Shown: positions 10,446-21,455, counted from the first letter of the stretch. The stretch is 64,000 nt of DNA from Orientallactaga sibirica (GCA_036365145.1 JAEOAD010000024.1:16196501-16260500); one strand, 5' to 3'. Notes: generated by a model not told the origin, from the sequence alone. Made by a program: numbers and translations.

Positions 10446-11424
10446 TTAAAAGGAAACTCCTTCATGTTATCTTAACTTCTTTGTGTGCATAATTCACAAA
10501 GTGACAAGCAGAAGAAGACTAGGATTTATTTTTGAATGATATCAAGCAAACACACATTTTTTTCTATAATTAAAATGTACAGATATAAAGATAGAGATGT
10601 TATCTGTGTCAGTAACAATGTTTAAGCAACAAATAACATACTAATGAAACTCACCTTATCCACTGCAAGAAGATATTTACATATTAATGCGTCTGTTGGC
10701 ATTCCGATTAAAATTTTAAGTAAGCAATCAAGGATCAAATGTCCCATCGTCTACTCTCCACTTCTCAGAGTAGCTCCCTTGTGCTTGCAAGATGGCAACC
10801 GGTATTCTAGTGGTCATATCCACACATGAGAATCTTGCATGGAAGAAAAACATCTCTCTTTCTTTGTGTATTGTTTTCTGACAACAAGGGGGGACAAATT
10901 CCCAGAAATAACAGACTTCCCTTTGCATCTTACTAAGCCAAATTGGGTAATTAAATATGTTATCAGTTAAATTATAGTAAGACAATCAGTGTAGTGTGGC
11001 TGCTAGGGGAAAGGGTTGGGCATGAGAACAGAATGAAGCAGAAAAATAAAAAAATCTACTAACACCAACGAAAACAACGTAAAGCAGCACATGATTGATT
11101 ACAAAAGTGTGCTTATGTGGGCTCAGCAGAAAGGACAGCTACTGGCACATGAGTTGTGTGGGCTGTGATGAAAGGCCAAAATATTAAAATGAAAACATTG
11201 TCTATCTATAAAACTTGCTACCACCCAATAATCTTTTTAAGCTTTACAACTGTAGTCACCCTAGCCCTTGGATATTTGATTCCATATGCTCTTCATAGTC
11301 TGGGCTTGTAATGGTTAAAAGAAAAGAACAGAGTGGATCGGAGAAACCCACACTGCAGCTGGAAGAGGAAGCATAGGCTGGGGTCAGATAAGCGGCCAAG
11401 TTCATTAACCTGTCTAGTCACCAC
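10446..11424. other. Unassigned, repeat-poor segment
   Basis: About 1 kb of AT-rich sequence with no recognised element or exon. Confidence 0.4.
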
Positions 11425-11606
11425 AGGCAGAGGACATAGATCATTGTTGTTAAGAGAGTAACATTTGAGGTCAAACCTATAGATTTGAGTCTCAGCCTAA
11501 TATATCTTATTTGGGGTGTATAGTTTAACCTCTGCAAGCCAGAATGTCCCCATCTTTAAAACGGGGTTCATCCAATCAACCTCGCAGTGTTGTAGCACAT
11601 GTTAAA
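11425..11606 (+). mobile_element. MIR element
   Basis: Conserved MIR order: TTTGAGTCTCAGCC, then TAGTTTAACCTCTGCAAGCC, CCCCATCTTTAAAACGGGG and a trailing TGTAGCACATGTTAAA. MIRs are old, mammal-wide tRNA-derived SINEs, here about 25-30% diverged by eye. Confidence 0.75.
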
Positions 11607-11955
11607 AGAAGGCTAGGGAGACGACTCAGTGGGTAAGGGCCCTTGCCACACGAGCATGGGGACCTGGAACAGCCTCGTTTGTCCTGAGTTTAATTCCCAG
11701 CACACGCACATAAGCACCTGGGCACGGCCACACCTATAAACCAAGTCCTGTGAGAAAGAAAGACTGGGCAGTTTCTGGGGCTCTCCGATCACTCCATCTG
11801 ACTGCAAAGGGCAGCTCAGGCTTCAGGGAGAGAATCCGTCTCCAGGACGCACTCAGATAGGCAATAGAGGAAGATACCTAACCATTTCCTCTGGGCTTTG
11901 CATGAGCATGCACGGGATAAGCACATGTACACACACACATACACACACACACCAC
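11607..11955 (+). mobile_element. B4-type composite SINE
   Basis: Head AGACGACTCAGTGGGTAAGG, then GAGTTTAATTCCCAGCACA, CACGGCCACACC and 3' CCTCTGGGCTTTGCATGAGC followed by CA repeats. It sits directly against the MIR. Confidence 0.7.
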
Positions 11956-12071
11956 ACACATACATGTACAAAAGAAAGTTAACTGGAGTAATACCTATGA
12001 ACCACTTAATATAGCAGTCAGCCAGCATCAGTTAAGTGTTAGCTGTCATCGCTACTTGAAATGTTCTAAGA

Positions 12072-12256
12072 GGGCTGGAGAGATGGCTTAGTGGTTAAGG
12101 CACTTGCCTGCAAAGCCAAAGGATGCTGGTCCGATTCTCCAGGACCCACTTAAGCCAGGTGCATAAGGGGGCACATGCGTCTGGAGTTCGTTTGCAGTGC
12201 TGAAGGCCCTGGCGTGTCCATTCTCTCTCTCTCTCTCTCTCTCAAATAAATAAATA
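12072..12256 (+). mobile_element. tRNA-derived SINE
   Basis: Canonical short form with A box GATGGCTTAGTGG, CT run 12220-12242 and AAATAAATAAATA tail. Flanked by AAATGTTCTAAGA on both sides. Confidence 0.93.
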
Positions 12257-12299
12257 AAATGTTCTAAGAAGCAGTTCCTTACCACATCCAAAAAAAAAA

Positions 12300-12850
12300 A
12301 AAATGAATTGCCTCTATCTTCCAGGTCTGTCTGTTCTGGGGAGTAAGGAACTGATGAGGAGGAGTCCAGGAGAGATAGGTCCCTGCTTCACACTGGGTTC
12401 CAATGCACAGCATGCATTCATCTCCTGCAGGCCAGTAAGGAAAGGCACCACAGTGCTGAGAAGAAGTGACAACGAAATGCTTGGGCACTGAAATACCTCT
12501 ATCACACCTTCCAAGGTTCAGGGTCCACTGTGGAAGAGATTGCAGAAAGATTCTAAGAGCCAAAGGAAGGGTAGGTCTGCTTACAATGCACCCTTCCAGA
12601 CACAAAATGACCTGGATGTCCATGACCTCACAGTTCCTGGACTACCTACACAAGACCCTCATAATAAGAGGAAAAGATGGTGACATCAAAATTAAAGAGA
12701 GACTGATTAAGAGGAAGAGGATATGATGGAGAGTGACGTTGTGAAGGGAAAAGGGAGGAGGAGAGAATTCTCATGGTTTTCTGTCTATAATTATGGAAGT
12801 TGTCAATAAAATGTTAAATAAATAAAAATAAAAGAATAAATAAAAATTTA
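12300..12850 (+). mobile_element. L1 3' UTR fragment
   Basis: Shares ordered words with the 3' UTR of the L1 at 28.6-30.6 kb (read on its minus strand): CATGACCTCACAG, AAGAGGAAAAGATGGTGACA, GAAGTTGTCAATAAAA. GCAGAAAGATTCTAAGAGCC is also shared with the 47-50 kb cluster. Ends in an AATAAA-rich tail; 5' truncated. Confidence 0.7.
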
Positions 12851-12857
12851 AAAGTCT

Positions 12858-12937
12858 CACACAGACATGTCCAGAAATATGTCTCCCAGTCGATTCCAGA
12901 TCCAATTAAGTTGACAATGGAGATTCACCATCACAGA
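12858..12937 (-). mobile_element. MaLR LTR fragment
   Basis: Short piece with ACAGACATGTCCAGAAATAT and CCAATTAAGTTGACAATGG, words near the start of rodent MaLR LTRs read on the minus strand. Confidence 0.5.
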
Positions 12938-12970
12938 GAGTTTCCCTCCCAGGATATAAGAAAGACAGCC

Positions 12971-13350
12971 TGTAGCAGACAGCTTCAGGTTCGCTGAGAT
13001 GAACTTCCAGACCAGGCACAGTTATGGAGGAAGGGATATTATTTATTGAAGCTTACAGATCCAGGGGAAGTTCCATAATAGCAGAAGAAGTGGCTTGCCC
13101 TTCACAGGACCAGGCAAGAGAGAGAAAAGCCAACCAGCCAACACAGCACACAGAGCAAAACTACTGCCAAAAGCCCAGCACACTTCAGGAACTCCTGCTA
13201 GGCACATTTGCATATCTTTACAATGGAATCTCAAACCCACACCTTAAGACCGGCCCCCAGTGACCTTGCCTCTAGCAAGGTGATTGCAGATGCAAACTAT
13301 AACTAATAAAACACTGAATATGCTGGGGGACATATATTCAAACTACCACA
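12971..13350 (-). mobile_element. MaLR-type solo LTR (family M)
   Basis: A complete 380-bp LTR with TG...CA ends: TGTAGCAGACAGC at the left and CTACCACA at the right. The flanking 5-mers CAGCC and GAGCC differ at one base. The same family recurs at 23.1, 34.1 and 48.9 kb. Read on the minus strand it carries an AATAAATAA signal in the 3' half. Confidence 0.85.
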
Positions 13351-13359
13351 GAGCCAGTG

Positions 13360-14263
13360 TCCTTTCCCCAACACATAGGAAGAGGAGTTGTAGCAGCTGT
13401 GGTCCCTTTCAGAGAGGAGACTGAGCAAAGAAGACACCAGGCAGGAAGCCATGGAGGTTGGAGCTATGCAATTCCAGGCACCCACCGAGTAAGTGCATAG
13501 AATTTAATGGCTGTTTTGATTAACTTAACCAGATGATTGACTTTAGTCACGCTTTGATCTAAACTTTCTTTCCTATTAAAACTGATCAACTGCTCCTTTG
13601 AATTTATTGTATTAACTGGTTGATTTATGTCTCATGTCGATTCAGACTGTGAAGATCAAGAATCATAAAGGGGAAACTCCCTTAGGCTTCTTATATGTTC
13701 TTCAGAACATATTCCACACACTTCAGGGAGAGATTTTTTTTTCCTCCTTGAGCTTTTAACTCTTTCAACTGCCTTATTTCTATCACTATTTAAGACAAAT
13801 TCAAGAAAAATTGGTGAAATTGCTATCCTTCAATTCCCAAGAAGTCAATAACAAAGAGAGCTTCAAACCTGTTTCCAAGGAAACTGTCTTAGTTTGAATC
13901 AACTGACAGATTAATGTTTCACTCAAAATTTTCACTTATTACTTCATTTTCCCTCTTAACATAATATGCATTTGAATATAGCAAATAATGATATTTAACT
14001 TGTTATAGTTCTATTTTATCATTTCAAGACCCTATTATGAAAGAGCTAGGCTTCCTTATAATTTATAACTAAACATAGTTAACTTTCAAAAATATATGTT
14101 TCAGTTTGCTTATGAACTTAATTTAGATGAGTAAAAAGCTTTCAACCAACACAAGAAATATAGGAGGATGATATTTATTTCATATCTTATGTGAGATAAC
14201 TCTATATAGTATCCACATACTTTATTTTGCTTTGAGAATCTCCTAGCCTAGAAAGTCTAAATT
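13360..14263. other. Repeat-poor AT-rich island
   Basis: No recognised element over about 900 bp. AT-rich with multiple TTAA/TAATTT words. No coding exon. Candidate conserved non-coding sequence by its repeat exclusion only. Confidence 0.35.
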
Positions 14264-14278
14264 AAAATGCATGAGCAA

Positions 14279-14435
14279 GCTGGGCGTGGTGTTGCACACC
14301 TTTAATCCCAGCACTCGGGAGGCAGAGGTAGGAGGATCACTGTAAATTCAAGGCCACCCTGAGACTACATAGTGAATTCCAGGTCAGCCTGGGCTAGAGT
14401 GAAACCCTACCTCAAAAAATCAAAAAATAAAAAAT
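14279..14435 (+). mobile_element. B1-type SINE
   Basis: GCTGGGCGTGGTGTTGCACA head and full B1 body. Perfect 15-bp target-site duplication AAAATGCATGAGCAA at 14264-14278 and 14436-14450. Confidence 0.96.
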
Positions 14436-14450
14436 AAAATGCATGAGCAA

Positions 14451-15390
14451 ACCTGCACACAACGTAAACCAAAGACTTCGATAGCAGACTTTGCTAAGTT
14501 CATGTACACCTCATGAATTAGTCTTTAAAATTTAATCTTTGTATGTGTAATAAATTGAAAAATCAAACTAAGTCAGCCATTAAAACGCTGATGAGATTAA
14601 GAGAAAAAAATAATTCAGTTCTGAATACTAAAAAGTAAATAGTATCAATGGTTCATATGTTTGGTACAAATCCAAGGAAGGCCCATGAAAAGGTCATTCA
14701 TTTTAATTTTTTCCCCATCTTTCAGGTCCTACATTTTGTTGCCACTGTTGTTTTGTATTTTCTAAGTAGAATTAAGGCTGATCTAATGAAGATAAGACTT
14801 TATATTCAGCACATAGGAAATGCAATGCCTTAGTAATAACGCACCATTGAATGCCACCTGCAGGCTAGACCTCCTCGCTGTGATGTTAAGATTGCTGCAG
14901 ATCTGAAAACATCATAAATTTTAGCATGACAGTGTCTCGTCTGATAAAGTTTTATTTTCTTAAATATTAACGTCATAAGTTAGCTCTTTCTTACTGTCCC
15001 TGATAAGAATCTGAGCAGGCTTAATCATATAGTGCCCAAGCTAGACATACCTGCCATGAGATTTCAGAAAATGAATACATCCTTAGGAGGAACTTGAGGT
15101 TGTCCTTCTGGCATGTCACACGTATGTAGGTAGCTGTAAGAACCCTGCTTTTGGTGTCAATGATCAGTATTGGCCTGCTACCAACTCATCTCTTTCCATT
15201 TCATGTTTGAAGCATACATTTTTGTAATGGCTTTTATCATTTATCACAAATAATTTTGAGATCCTCATATGTCACAGACCAGGCCTGGGGTCTCATGGAG
15301 CTCATAGTCAACAGATGGGAAGACAGTAAACAAACAAACCAAAAAAGAAGCTAAATTTAGGAGATAACAAGTGTTGTGCAGAAAACAAAA
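14451..15390. other. Repeat-poor island
   Basis: About 940 bp without a recognised element. Only a 61-codon frame at 14648-14833 with no gene-like context. Confidence 0.35.
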
Positions 15391-15600
15391 GCTATGCAGA
15401 ATCTTCCAGACACAAAATGGCCTGGATATTCATGACCTCACAGGGCCTGACACTACCTATACAAGACCTCCATTATAAGAGGAAAAGATGATGACATCAG
15501 TACAGAAGTGAGACTGATTGGAGGGAAGGGACTCCATGGAGGATAGATTTGAGAGGGGGACAATGAGGGTGGGGGAGGGAGCCATCATTGTTTATTTTCT

Positions 15601-15785
15601 TTTTCTTTTCCTTTCTTTATTTGACAGAGAAAGAGGGAGAGAGAGAATGGACATGCTAGGGCCTCCAGCCACTGCAAATGAATTCCACACATGTGCGCCA
15701 CTTTGTGCATCTGGCTAACATGGGTCCTGAGGAATTAAACCTGGATCCTTCGGCTTTGCAGGCAAATGCCTTAACCATTAAGCCC
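15601..15785 (-). mobile_element. tRNA-derived SINE inside L1 3' UTR
   Basis: Minus-strand copy with perfect duplication TGTTTATTTTCT at 15589-15600 and 15786-15797. Removing it restores the L1 3' UTR order, so it is younger than the L1. Confidence 0.94.
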
Positions 15786-15842
15786 TGTTTATTTTCTATA
15801 CTTATGGAAGCTGTCAATATAAAGTTAAAAGTACCAAAATAA

Positions 15843-15999
15843 GCAGGGCATGGTGGCACACGCCTTTAATCCCAGCACTTGGGAGGCAGAGGTAGGAGGA
15901 TTGCAGAGAGTTTGAGGCCACCCTGAGACTACATAGTGAATTCCAGGTCAGCTTGGACCAGAGTGAGACCCTACCTCGCAAAAAAAAAAAAAAAAAAAA
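15843..15999 (+). mobile_element. B1-type SINE inside L1 3' UTR
   Basis: B1 body with a 22-base A tail. Duplication AAAAGTACCAAAAT at 15827-15840 and 16000-16013 lies in the L1 tail region. Confidence 0.95.
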
Positions 16000-16036
16000 A
16001 AAAGTACCAAAATGAATAAATAAATATTTCAAAAGA

Positions 16037-16067
16037 CCAAAAAAAAAAAAAAAAAAAAAAAAAAAAA
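16037..16067 (+). repeat. Poly-A tract
   Basis: A run of about 29 A following the L1 3' end, possibly its original poly-A tail re-expanded. Confidence 0.9.
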
Positions 16068-16242
16068 CATGCGGATTGGGAGAAATGCTTTGGGCTGGGT
16101 GGAAAAGCTAGAAACTGGATAAAGGAACTGGTCCATCAGAGACCAGGTAGCTCTCACAGGGCAAAGCTGGGGTAAAGGCCTGAATGTGGGAAGGTGAAGG
16201 AAGATAAGGGAAAGAAGAGCAGTAAAAAATGCCTGAATGGGG

Positions 16243-16484
16243 TGCTGCAGAGATGGCTTAACAGTTAAGGTGCTAGCCTGCAAAGCCAAAGGAGCCCAAC
16301 TCTATTTCCCAGGACCCACATAAGCCAGATGCACAAGGTGGTGCATGTGTCTGGAGTTCATTTGCAGTAGCTGAAGGCCCTGGCATGCCCAGTCTTTCTA
16401 TCTGCCTCTCTCCCTCTCTCTTTCTCTATCTACCTCTCTTTCTCTCTCTCTCTCTCAAATAATAAATAAATTAAAAACTAAAAT
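16243..16484 (+). mobile_element. tRNA-derived SINE
   Basis: Full-length with a long CT-rich part (16394-16456). Duplication AAAAAATGCCTGAATGGGG at the left versus AAAAAAGTACCTGAATGGGG at the right. Confidence 0.92.
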
Positions 16485-16679
16485 AAAAAAGTACCTGAAT
16501 GGGGATGTGGGGAGACCAGGGGTAGAGATTGAAAAAGCTCACCTTGCCTGGCCTAGTGTGTGTCTTCAGCATCTTCCTATGACACACTTCCTTTTACATA
16601 CTAGATTCTCAAAATTATTTCTTAAATGATGAAACCCATTACCAAAATGCCTTATTGAGCTTCCAACTTGAGTCTCTAG

Positions 16680-16895
16680 AAGTCTGCTGGAGAGTGTGTC
16701 ATTGGGGGTAAATCTTGTAGTCCAGCCCTAAGGTGTGTTTTAGGGCTAGTTGGAACTCTGGCTGTTCATGTTTGCTGGCTGTTTGGTGTTGTCTCCCTGC
16801 TGTGAATCTATGAAAGTGAGCCAGATTCTTCTGCCATTGATGGTGCTTCCCCTGGTTGTGTAAGCCTAAATTAATAAACCCTTTTCTCCCATTAA
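16680..16895 (+). mobile_element. MaLR family M LTR, truncated
   Basis: CTGCTGGAGAGTGTGTCATT, CAGCCCTAAGGTGTG and TGTAAGCCTAAATTAATAAA parallel the family M LTR at 34.1 kb in plus orientation. Both ends are missing. A SINE adjoins its 3' side. Confidence 0.65.
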
Positions 16896-16910
16896 AAAAA
16901 AAAGTCTAGG

Positions 16911-17096
16911 TGCTGGACAGATTGCTTAGTGGTTAAGATGCTTTCCTACAAAGCCTAAGGACACAGGTTCAATTCCCCAGGACCCACATAAGCCAGATGT
17001 ACAAGGTGGCACATGCATCTGGAGTTTATTTGCAGTGGCTAGAGGCCCTGGCCCACCTGTTGTTCTCTCGTTCTCAAATAAATAAAATATTGAAAT
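16911..17096 (+). mobile_element. tRNA-derived SINE
   Basis: Short form with B-box-like GGTTCAATTCCCC, reduced CT part and AAATAAATAAAA tail. Approximate duplication AAAAAAGTCTAGG versus AAAAATGTCTAATT. Confidence 0.88.
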
Positions 17097-17099
17097 TAA

Positions 17100-17420
17100 A
17101 AATGTCTAATTGTTTCAGATGTAAACTAGTAAGAATTAACTTGGCAATAAATTAGTACTGAGGTGATCACTGAGGTCAAGCTAAGAATTCTCAGAACGAT
17201 TTAAGCTAGTTATAGACATGTGACATTTGTGAAATTTATGATATAAATAATCCTTTTCACTCCACAGCTCCATAGAAATCAGAATTCCAATAACACTGTT
17301 AACTGGCATGGCACCATCACTGAATGGTCTTTGTTCTGTTGGGATTATACTATGTCCCCTGAAACTACATAATTGAACCTAATTTCAAGTTCTGTTACAG
17401 ACCATAGTAACAATAGCAGC
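17100..17420. other. Unassigned sequence
   Basis: No recognised repeat or coding exon. Confidence 0.35.
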
Positions 17421-17429
17421 ATGCCCTGG

Positions 17430-17900
17430 ATGGATGAACACATGTAGATCAATGGAACAGAATAGAAATCCAGCTATGAACCCATGCACCTGCAGTCACC
17501 AGACTAAGATGCCAAAAACACACACTGCAGGAAAGACAGCCTCTTCAAAATGGCACCTGGAAAAGTCGAGTATGCATAGGTGAAAGAATAAAAGTACCTC
17601 TTGATTCCTCACCTGTACAGAAATCAACTCCAAATGGATCAAAGACCTTGATATAGACATGAAACTCTGAAACCATTAAGAGGAAAAAGTGGTGGAAGCA
17701 CTTCGAGATGTAGAGACAGGCAAGGATTTTCTGAATCTAATCCCTTCTGCACAGCAAAAATAATAGTAATAATAATAATAATAATTCCAGTGAAGAAGTA
17801 GCCTTCAGAAGGGAAGAAATTTTGCCAGCTATGCATCAATACATGTGCTAATAAAATGAATAGACAGTACACAAAAGACAAATTGTATATGGCATACAAT
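17430..17900 (+). pseudogene. L1 ORF2 3'-half fragment
   Basis: TAGATCAATGGAACAGAATA, ACTCCAAATGGATCAAAGAC and the downstream AACCATTAAGAGGAAAAAGT match a conserved segment of L1 ORF2 beyond the RT active site, interrupted by stops and an AAT microsatellite (17758-17785). Confidence 0.85.
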
Positions 17901-18665
17901 ATATACTTGCAAGAATATTTTTATTATTATATTAAATAACATATTTATTATTATTATATTATTTCCCCCATGTGTAACTAACAACCAAGTCCCTTAGATC
18001 ATTTCCACTGCAGGTTGCTAACTAGTCCTATCCTGACCTCTGAAATATGTGAAAACCAAAGCTGGACAATATCACCTACAACTAAACAGCCAACCTAAAC
18101 TGGGTAATACCAAACTAAAAACAAAAGAAATGTCTAAAACATAACATATTAAACTTCTCTTTTATATATTTAGAAAACACAAAGAATAAGAGGGATCATC
18201 AATATTTCAATTATTACAGGAGAAAAAGATATTGCATATTTTCTCAAATAGGAATAGAAAAAACATATGGGGAAATACATTTTTCATGATGAATAAATAA
18301 AATTAAGATGTCAAGAAATAATTTTATGCTGATAAAAGCAGCAACAATTTTAGAACACCTGGTCTGATCTTGGTGAAAGTGATGCTTGGTACCAAAACTG
18401 GTTACATGAGCTAAATTAACATGTGAAAAACAAAATTCCAACCTATCGCAGAAGCCCTGAAGATGTTTATGTCACTTGAGTCAGATCTATCTGAGAAAAT
18501 GTCAGGAGATGCAAAATAATAAAAGCATACTAAAATTGATATAAAATCCTCTACTAAAAAAACAGAAGCTTATATTTTAATATTAAAGAAACAGTATAAG
18601 GAAACCAAGAAAATAATTGCACATCAAACTGATAAAAATGTATGCTCACTAGTTTATAACTTTAA
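17901..18665. other. Unassigned AT-rich sequence
   Basis: Includes TTATTA-rich sequence near 17915-17960. No gene or clear element. Confidence 0.35.
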
Positions 18666-18674
18666 GGATTCTCA

Positions 18675-18776
18675 AATGAGGAACACCTATAACCCTAGTA
18701 CTCAAGCGGCAGGGACAGTAGGGTTGCAAGTTCAAAACCAGCATAGGCTATAGAGAATCCTGTCTCAACAACATTT
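18675..18776 (+). mobile_element. Old B1-like SINE
   Basis: ACCTATAACCCTAGTACTCA, GGTTGCAAGTTCAAAACCAG and GAATCCTGTCTCAACAAC keep B1 order. Highly diverged. Confidence 0.6.
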
Positions 18777-18799
18777 TTTTTGTTGTTGTTGTTTCAGAA

Positions 18800-18980
18800 A
18801 CTTGGGAACAATACAACATCATGGTTGAGAACACAAGTATTAAAACCAAATGAACCAGGTCAAGAATTGAATTCTGTTTCTGTCACATACAAATTAGGTG
18901 AACTAAATTCTCTCAGCTGTAAAATGGAAATAATAGGGTAACAGGGAATATTATTTACACAAAGCAAGTGCACACAGCTG
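18800..18980 (+). mobile_element. MIR element
   Basis: GTTGAGAACACAAGTATTAA, GAATTCTGTTTCTGTCACAT and CTCAGCTGTAAAATGGAAAT follow the MIR consensus order. Diverged. Confidence 0.7.
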
Positions 18981-18999
18981 TGTTTCTAAACCCACTACA

Positions 19000-19375
19000 G
19001 ATGGTGCTCATTATTCGCAGATTCCATATTTGTCATCCACTTACTTGATAACATTTATTTGTAACCCCCAAGCTAATCCTCTTGGTGTCTCCAAGGTCAC
19101 TCGTGGACATTCACAGAGCAGTGAGAATGTGGGGGACAAGGCTCAGCTTCCTCATCCCCACTCTTATACAGGATAGCCAGAAGGTGGAGGTTCCAGAGGC
19201 AGTTAAGGTACTGCAAGAGCCCCCTAGTCTGGATCAGGGAAATAGGGTCTGCATTCCATCAGTGGCATCTGTTCATAGAGCGGCTTAGGAAAGTCAAGGC
19301 AAGTCACGAGGTTCTGAGCTTTGTTTTCTCTTTGAAAAAAGCAAAAATTTGCGCGGTCTAAATGTGGAATGTCTG
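19000..19375. other. Unassigned sequence
   Basis: No recognised element. The 68-codon frame at 19082-19288 has no supporting context. Confidence 0.35.
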
Positions 19376-19377
19376 CT

Positions 19378-19686
19378 GTAGGTTGGAATTTTTGAATACT
19401 TGCTCACCAGCTGGTGGCATGTTTTTGGAAGGTTATTGAAACTTTAGAAGTGGAACCTTTCTGGAGAAAGTGGGTCACTGGGGACAAAACTGGAGGTTTT
19501 ATTGTCCAGCCCCACTTCCTGTTAACCCTCTGCTTCCTGACTGCTTTTACAGTATGACCAGCCATTTCTGGCCATCATACCTTCTTTGGTATGCTGGACT
19601 GTATCCCCTTGAACTGTAAGCCAAATAAATCCTTCCTCCCTTGTTTCTTGACAGATAGTCATAGCAACAAGAAAAGTAATAGGATA
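19378..19686 (+). mobile_element. MaLR-type solo LTR
   Basis: GCTCACCAGCTGGTGGCATG, AGCCCCACTTCCTGTTAACC, CTGGACTGTATCCCCTTGAA, GTAAGCCAAATAAATCC and CAACAAGAAAAGTAAT are characteristic of rodent MaLR LTRs, with the polyadenylation signal AATAAA near 19625. Confidence 0.85.
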
Positions 19687-19689
19687 TCA

Positions 19690-20285
19690 GAAGAAATTAA
19701 TTTTAAGATTACCGTCCATGTGAGGATGTGTGTGCCCTATGACCAGTATTTCAGCATTTGAGGCAACATTGCAAAAAAAGCCTACTGTGCATAATGAGAA
19801 TCATCTATATTGCAGTGACTCATTTGATCCTCCCCCAACTCCTCTGAACAATGCTAACAGACAAACAGGAGGGAACATCTGCCTCCCCAAGGATTGGGCC
19901 TAGGTAAAGAAGGCAGTGCAGTCACTGCATCTCAACTCCTAGGAGCCAGGAGAAGTCAGAGTACTTGGAGTTGATAGCTGAAGGGGTTGCTTCCCACCTG
20001 CTTCTGCTTTCTGGACATACAAGATTGCTTTGACAAATGGCAAAAGAGGTAGGAGGATGGGGTCTGTAAACATGACAGAAGGGAACTGCTACTACTGGGG
20101 GCCACAACCATCCAAAGCAGGAGAAAGCTTTAAAAAAGAATCTTTGCCCCTGCTTTTACTCTTTCAACTTCCCATTTCCTCCTAGTCTACCAGTTGGGAG
20201 GAAAAAGACAAAATATCAAAGGAGTATGGGAATTGTAGTTTTCAGAGTCCCAGTCGCTGGTTCTCAGGAAGTATAAAAAAGAAGG
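19690..20285. other. Unassigned, possible old MIR near 19780-19870
   Basis: CAGTGACTCATTTGATCCTC resembles a MIR/L2-class word, but too little remains to assign. No gene. Confidence 0.3.
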
Positions 20286-20289
20286 GAAA

Positions 20290-20445
20290 GTCAGATGTGG
20301 TGGCACATGCCTTTAATCCCAGCACTTGGGAGGTAGAGGTAGGAAGATTGCAGTGAGTTTGAGGCCACCCTGAGACTATATACTGAATTCCAGCTCAGCC
20401 TGAGCTACAGTGAGACCTAACTTTGAAAAAAACAAAAAAAAAAAA
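20290..20445 (+). mobile_element. B1-type SINE
   Basis: GTGGTGGCACATGCCTTTAA, AATCCCAGCACTTGGGAGG and CTGAATTCCAGCTCAGCCTG identify the B1 of this genome. A-rich tail to 20445. Confidence 0.9.
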
Positions 20446-20501
20446 GGGTGGGGGACAACTTACAAGTATATTTATTTGCCTTGGTTTCTCAGAAAGCGGA
20501 A

Positions 20502-20531
20502 CAACAACAACAACAACAACAAAAAAAAAAA
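20502..20531 (+). repeat. CAA/A microsatellite
   Basis: CAA units (about six) followed by an A run. Confidence 0.9.
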
Positions 20532-20654
20532 ACACAAAAAAAATCTTATATGCTTTATTTTGTTCAATCATTTCCCTAAAACAGAAAGGAGAAGAAAAAG
20601 CAGAATGAGGCAAGCTAGCAGTTACTTTCTTGTGATGGGACCAAACATCTGACA

Positions 20655-20948
20655 AAAAGCAGCTTAACATAGGGAAGTTTATGTTCAGCTTCCAGTTTCA
20701 AGGGAAGTCCATCACACCCAAGAAATCACGGCAGAAACAGACTGCTGAGGTCACATCATCACATCAGCTGGGAATAAGAATGAAGAGCAGAAGAACAACA
20801 CATGGGGCCTGACTGAAATACCTTAAGGCCTTCCCTCAGTGACACACTTCCTCAAGAAAGGGTTCCAGAATCTTCCCTAACAAATCTACCCATGTGGAAT
20901 TAAGTATTCAAACACCTGAGTCTATGGCGGACATTTCATTCAACCAAC
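20655..20948 (-). mobile_element. MaLR LTR at the 3' side of its internal region
   Basis: GGGAAGTTTATGTTCAGCTT and GGAAGTCCATCACACCC at the left resemble the 3' end of a MaLR LTR on the minus strand. The boundary to the internal region is near the ACCAACCACATTCCACCCC motif. Confidence 0.7.
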
Positions 20949-21011
20949 CACATTCCACCCCTGCCCCCATAGACTCATGGATACCTTATGATACAGAAGG
21001 CATCCCATCCA

Positions 21012-21170
21012 TTTTTTTTTTTTTTTTGACAGTGTCTCACTCTAGCCCAGGCTGACCTGGAATTCACTATGCAATCTCAGGCTCACCTCGAACTCACAGT
21101 GATCCTCCTATCTCTGCCTCTTGAATGCTTGAATGCTGCAACTAAAGGCATGTGCCACCATGCCAAGCTC
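21012..21170 (-). mobile_element. B1-type SINE
   Basis: T run, then CTCACTCTAGCCCAGGCTGA and the GCCACCATGCCAAGCT end. Inserted in the MaLR internal region. It contains a small local duplication (TTGAATGCTTGAATGCTG). Confidence 0.93.
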
Positions 21171-21196
21171 AGTCCAAATTTAAAAATCCCCACAGT

Positions 21197-21455
21197 TGGG
21201 CTGGTGAGATGGCTTAGCGGTTAAGGCACCTGCCTCCTAAGCCTAAGAACGCCGGTTCCAATCTCCAGCAGTTCCAATCTCCAGGCCCCACATTTAGCCA
21301 GATGCAAAGTGATGCAAGGGCACAATGCCGCACTTGACCACAAGGGGGTTCACTCATCTGGATTTCATTCACAGCAGCTGAGAGGCTGTTGGTGTGCCCA
21401 TCTCTATCTGTCTTCCTCTCCCTCTCTCTCTGTGTCTCTCTAAAAAAAAAAAAAA
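21197..21455 (+). mobile_element. tRNA-derived SINE, long subfamily 1
   Basis: Contains the extra segment with GTGATGCAAGGGCACAATGC and CACTTGACCACAAGGGGG. A local 13-base duplication GTTCCAATCTCCA lies near 21255-21282. Duplication AAAATCCCCACAGTT versus AAAATCCCACAGTC flanks it. Confidence 0.9.
21338..21351 (+). promoter_or_regulatory. Eroded CTCF-like core in SINE
   Basis: CCACAAGGGGGTTC sits where the copy at 30.87 kb has CCACAAGGGGGCGC. The CpG is lost, so binding is less likely. Confidence 0.3.

Larger units (their letters stand above)
15393..16030 (+). mobile_element. L1 3' UTR fragment hosting two SINEs
   Basis: CTTCCAGACACAAAATGG, CATGACCTCACAGGG and AAGAGGAAAAGATGATGACA parallel the 3' UTR at 12.6 kb. 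TTATGGAAGCTGTCAATA and an AATAAATAAATA tail follow after two insertions (15601-15785 and 15843-15999). Confidence 0.72.

Noticed and set aside
12072..12140. tRNA-like sequence as a tRNA gene
   Set aside because: A and B boxes belong to the SINE head. The acceptor stem is missing and dozens of copies carry SINE tails.
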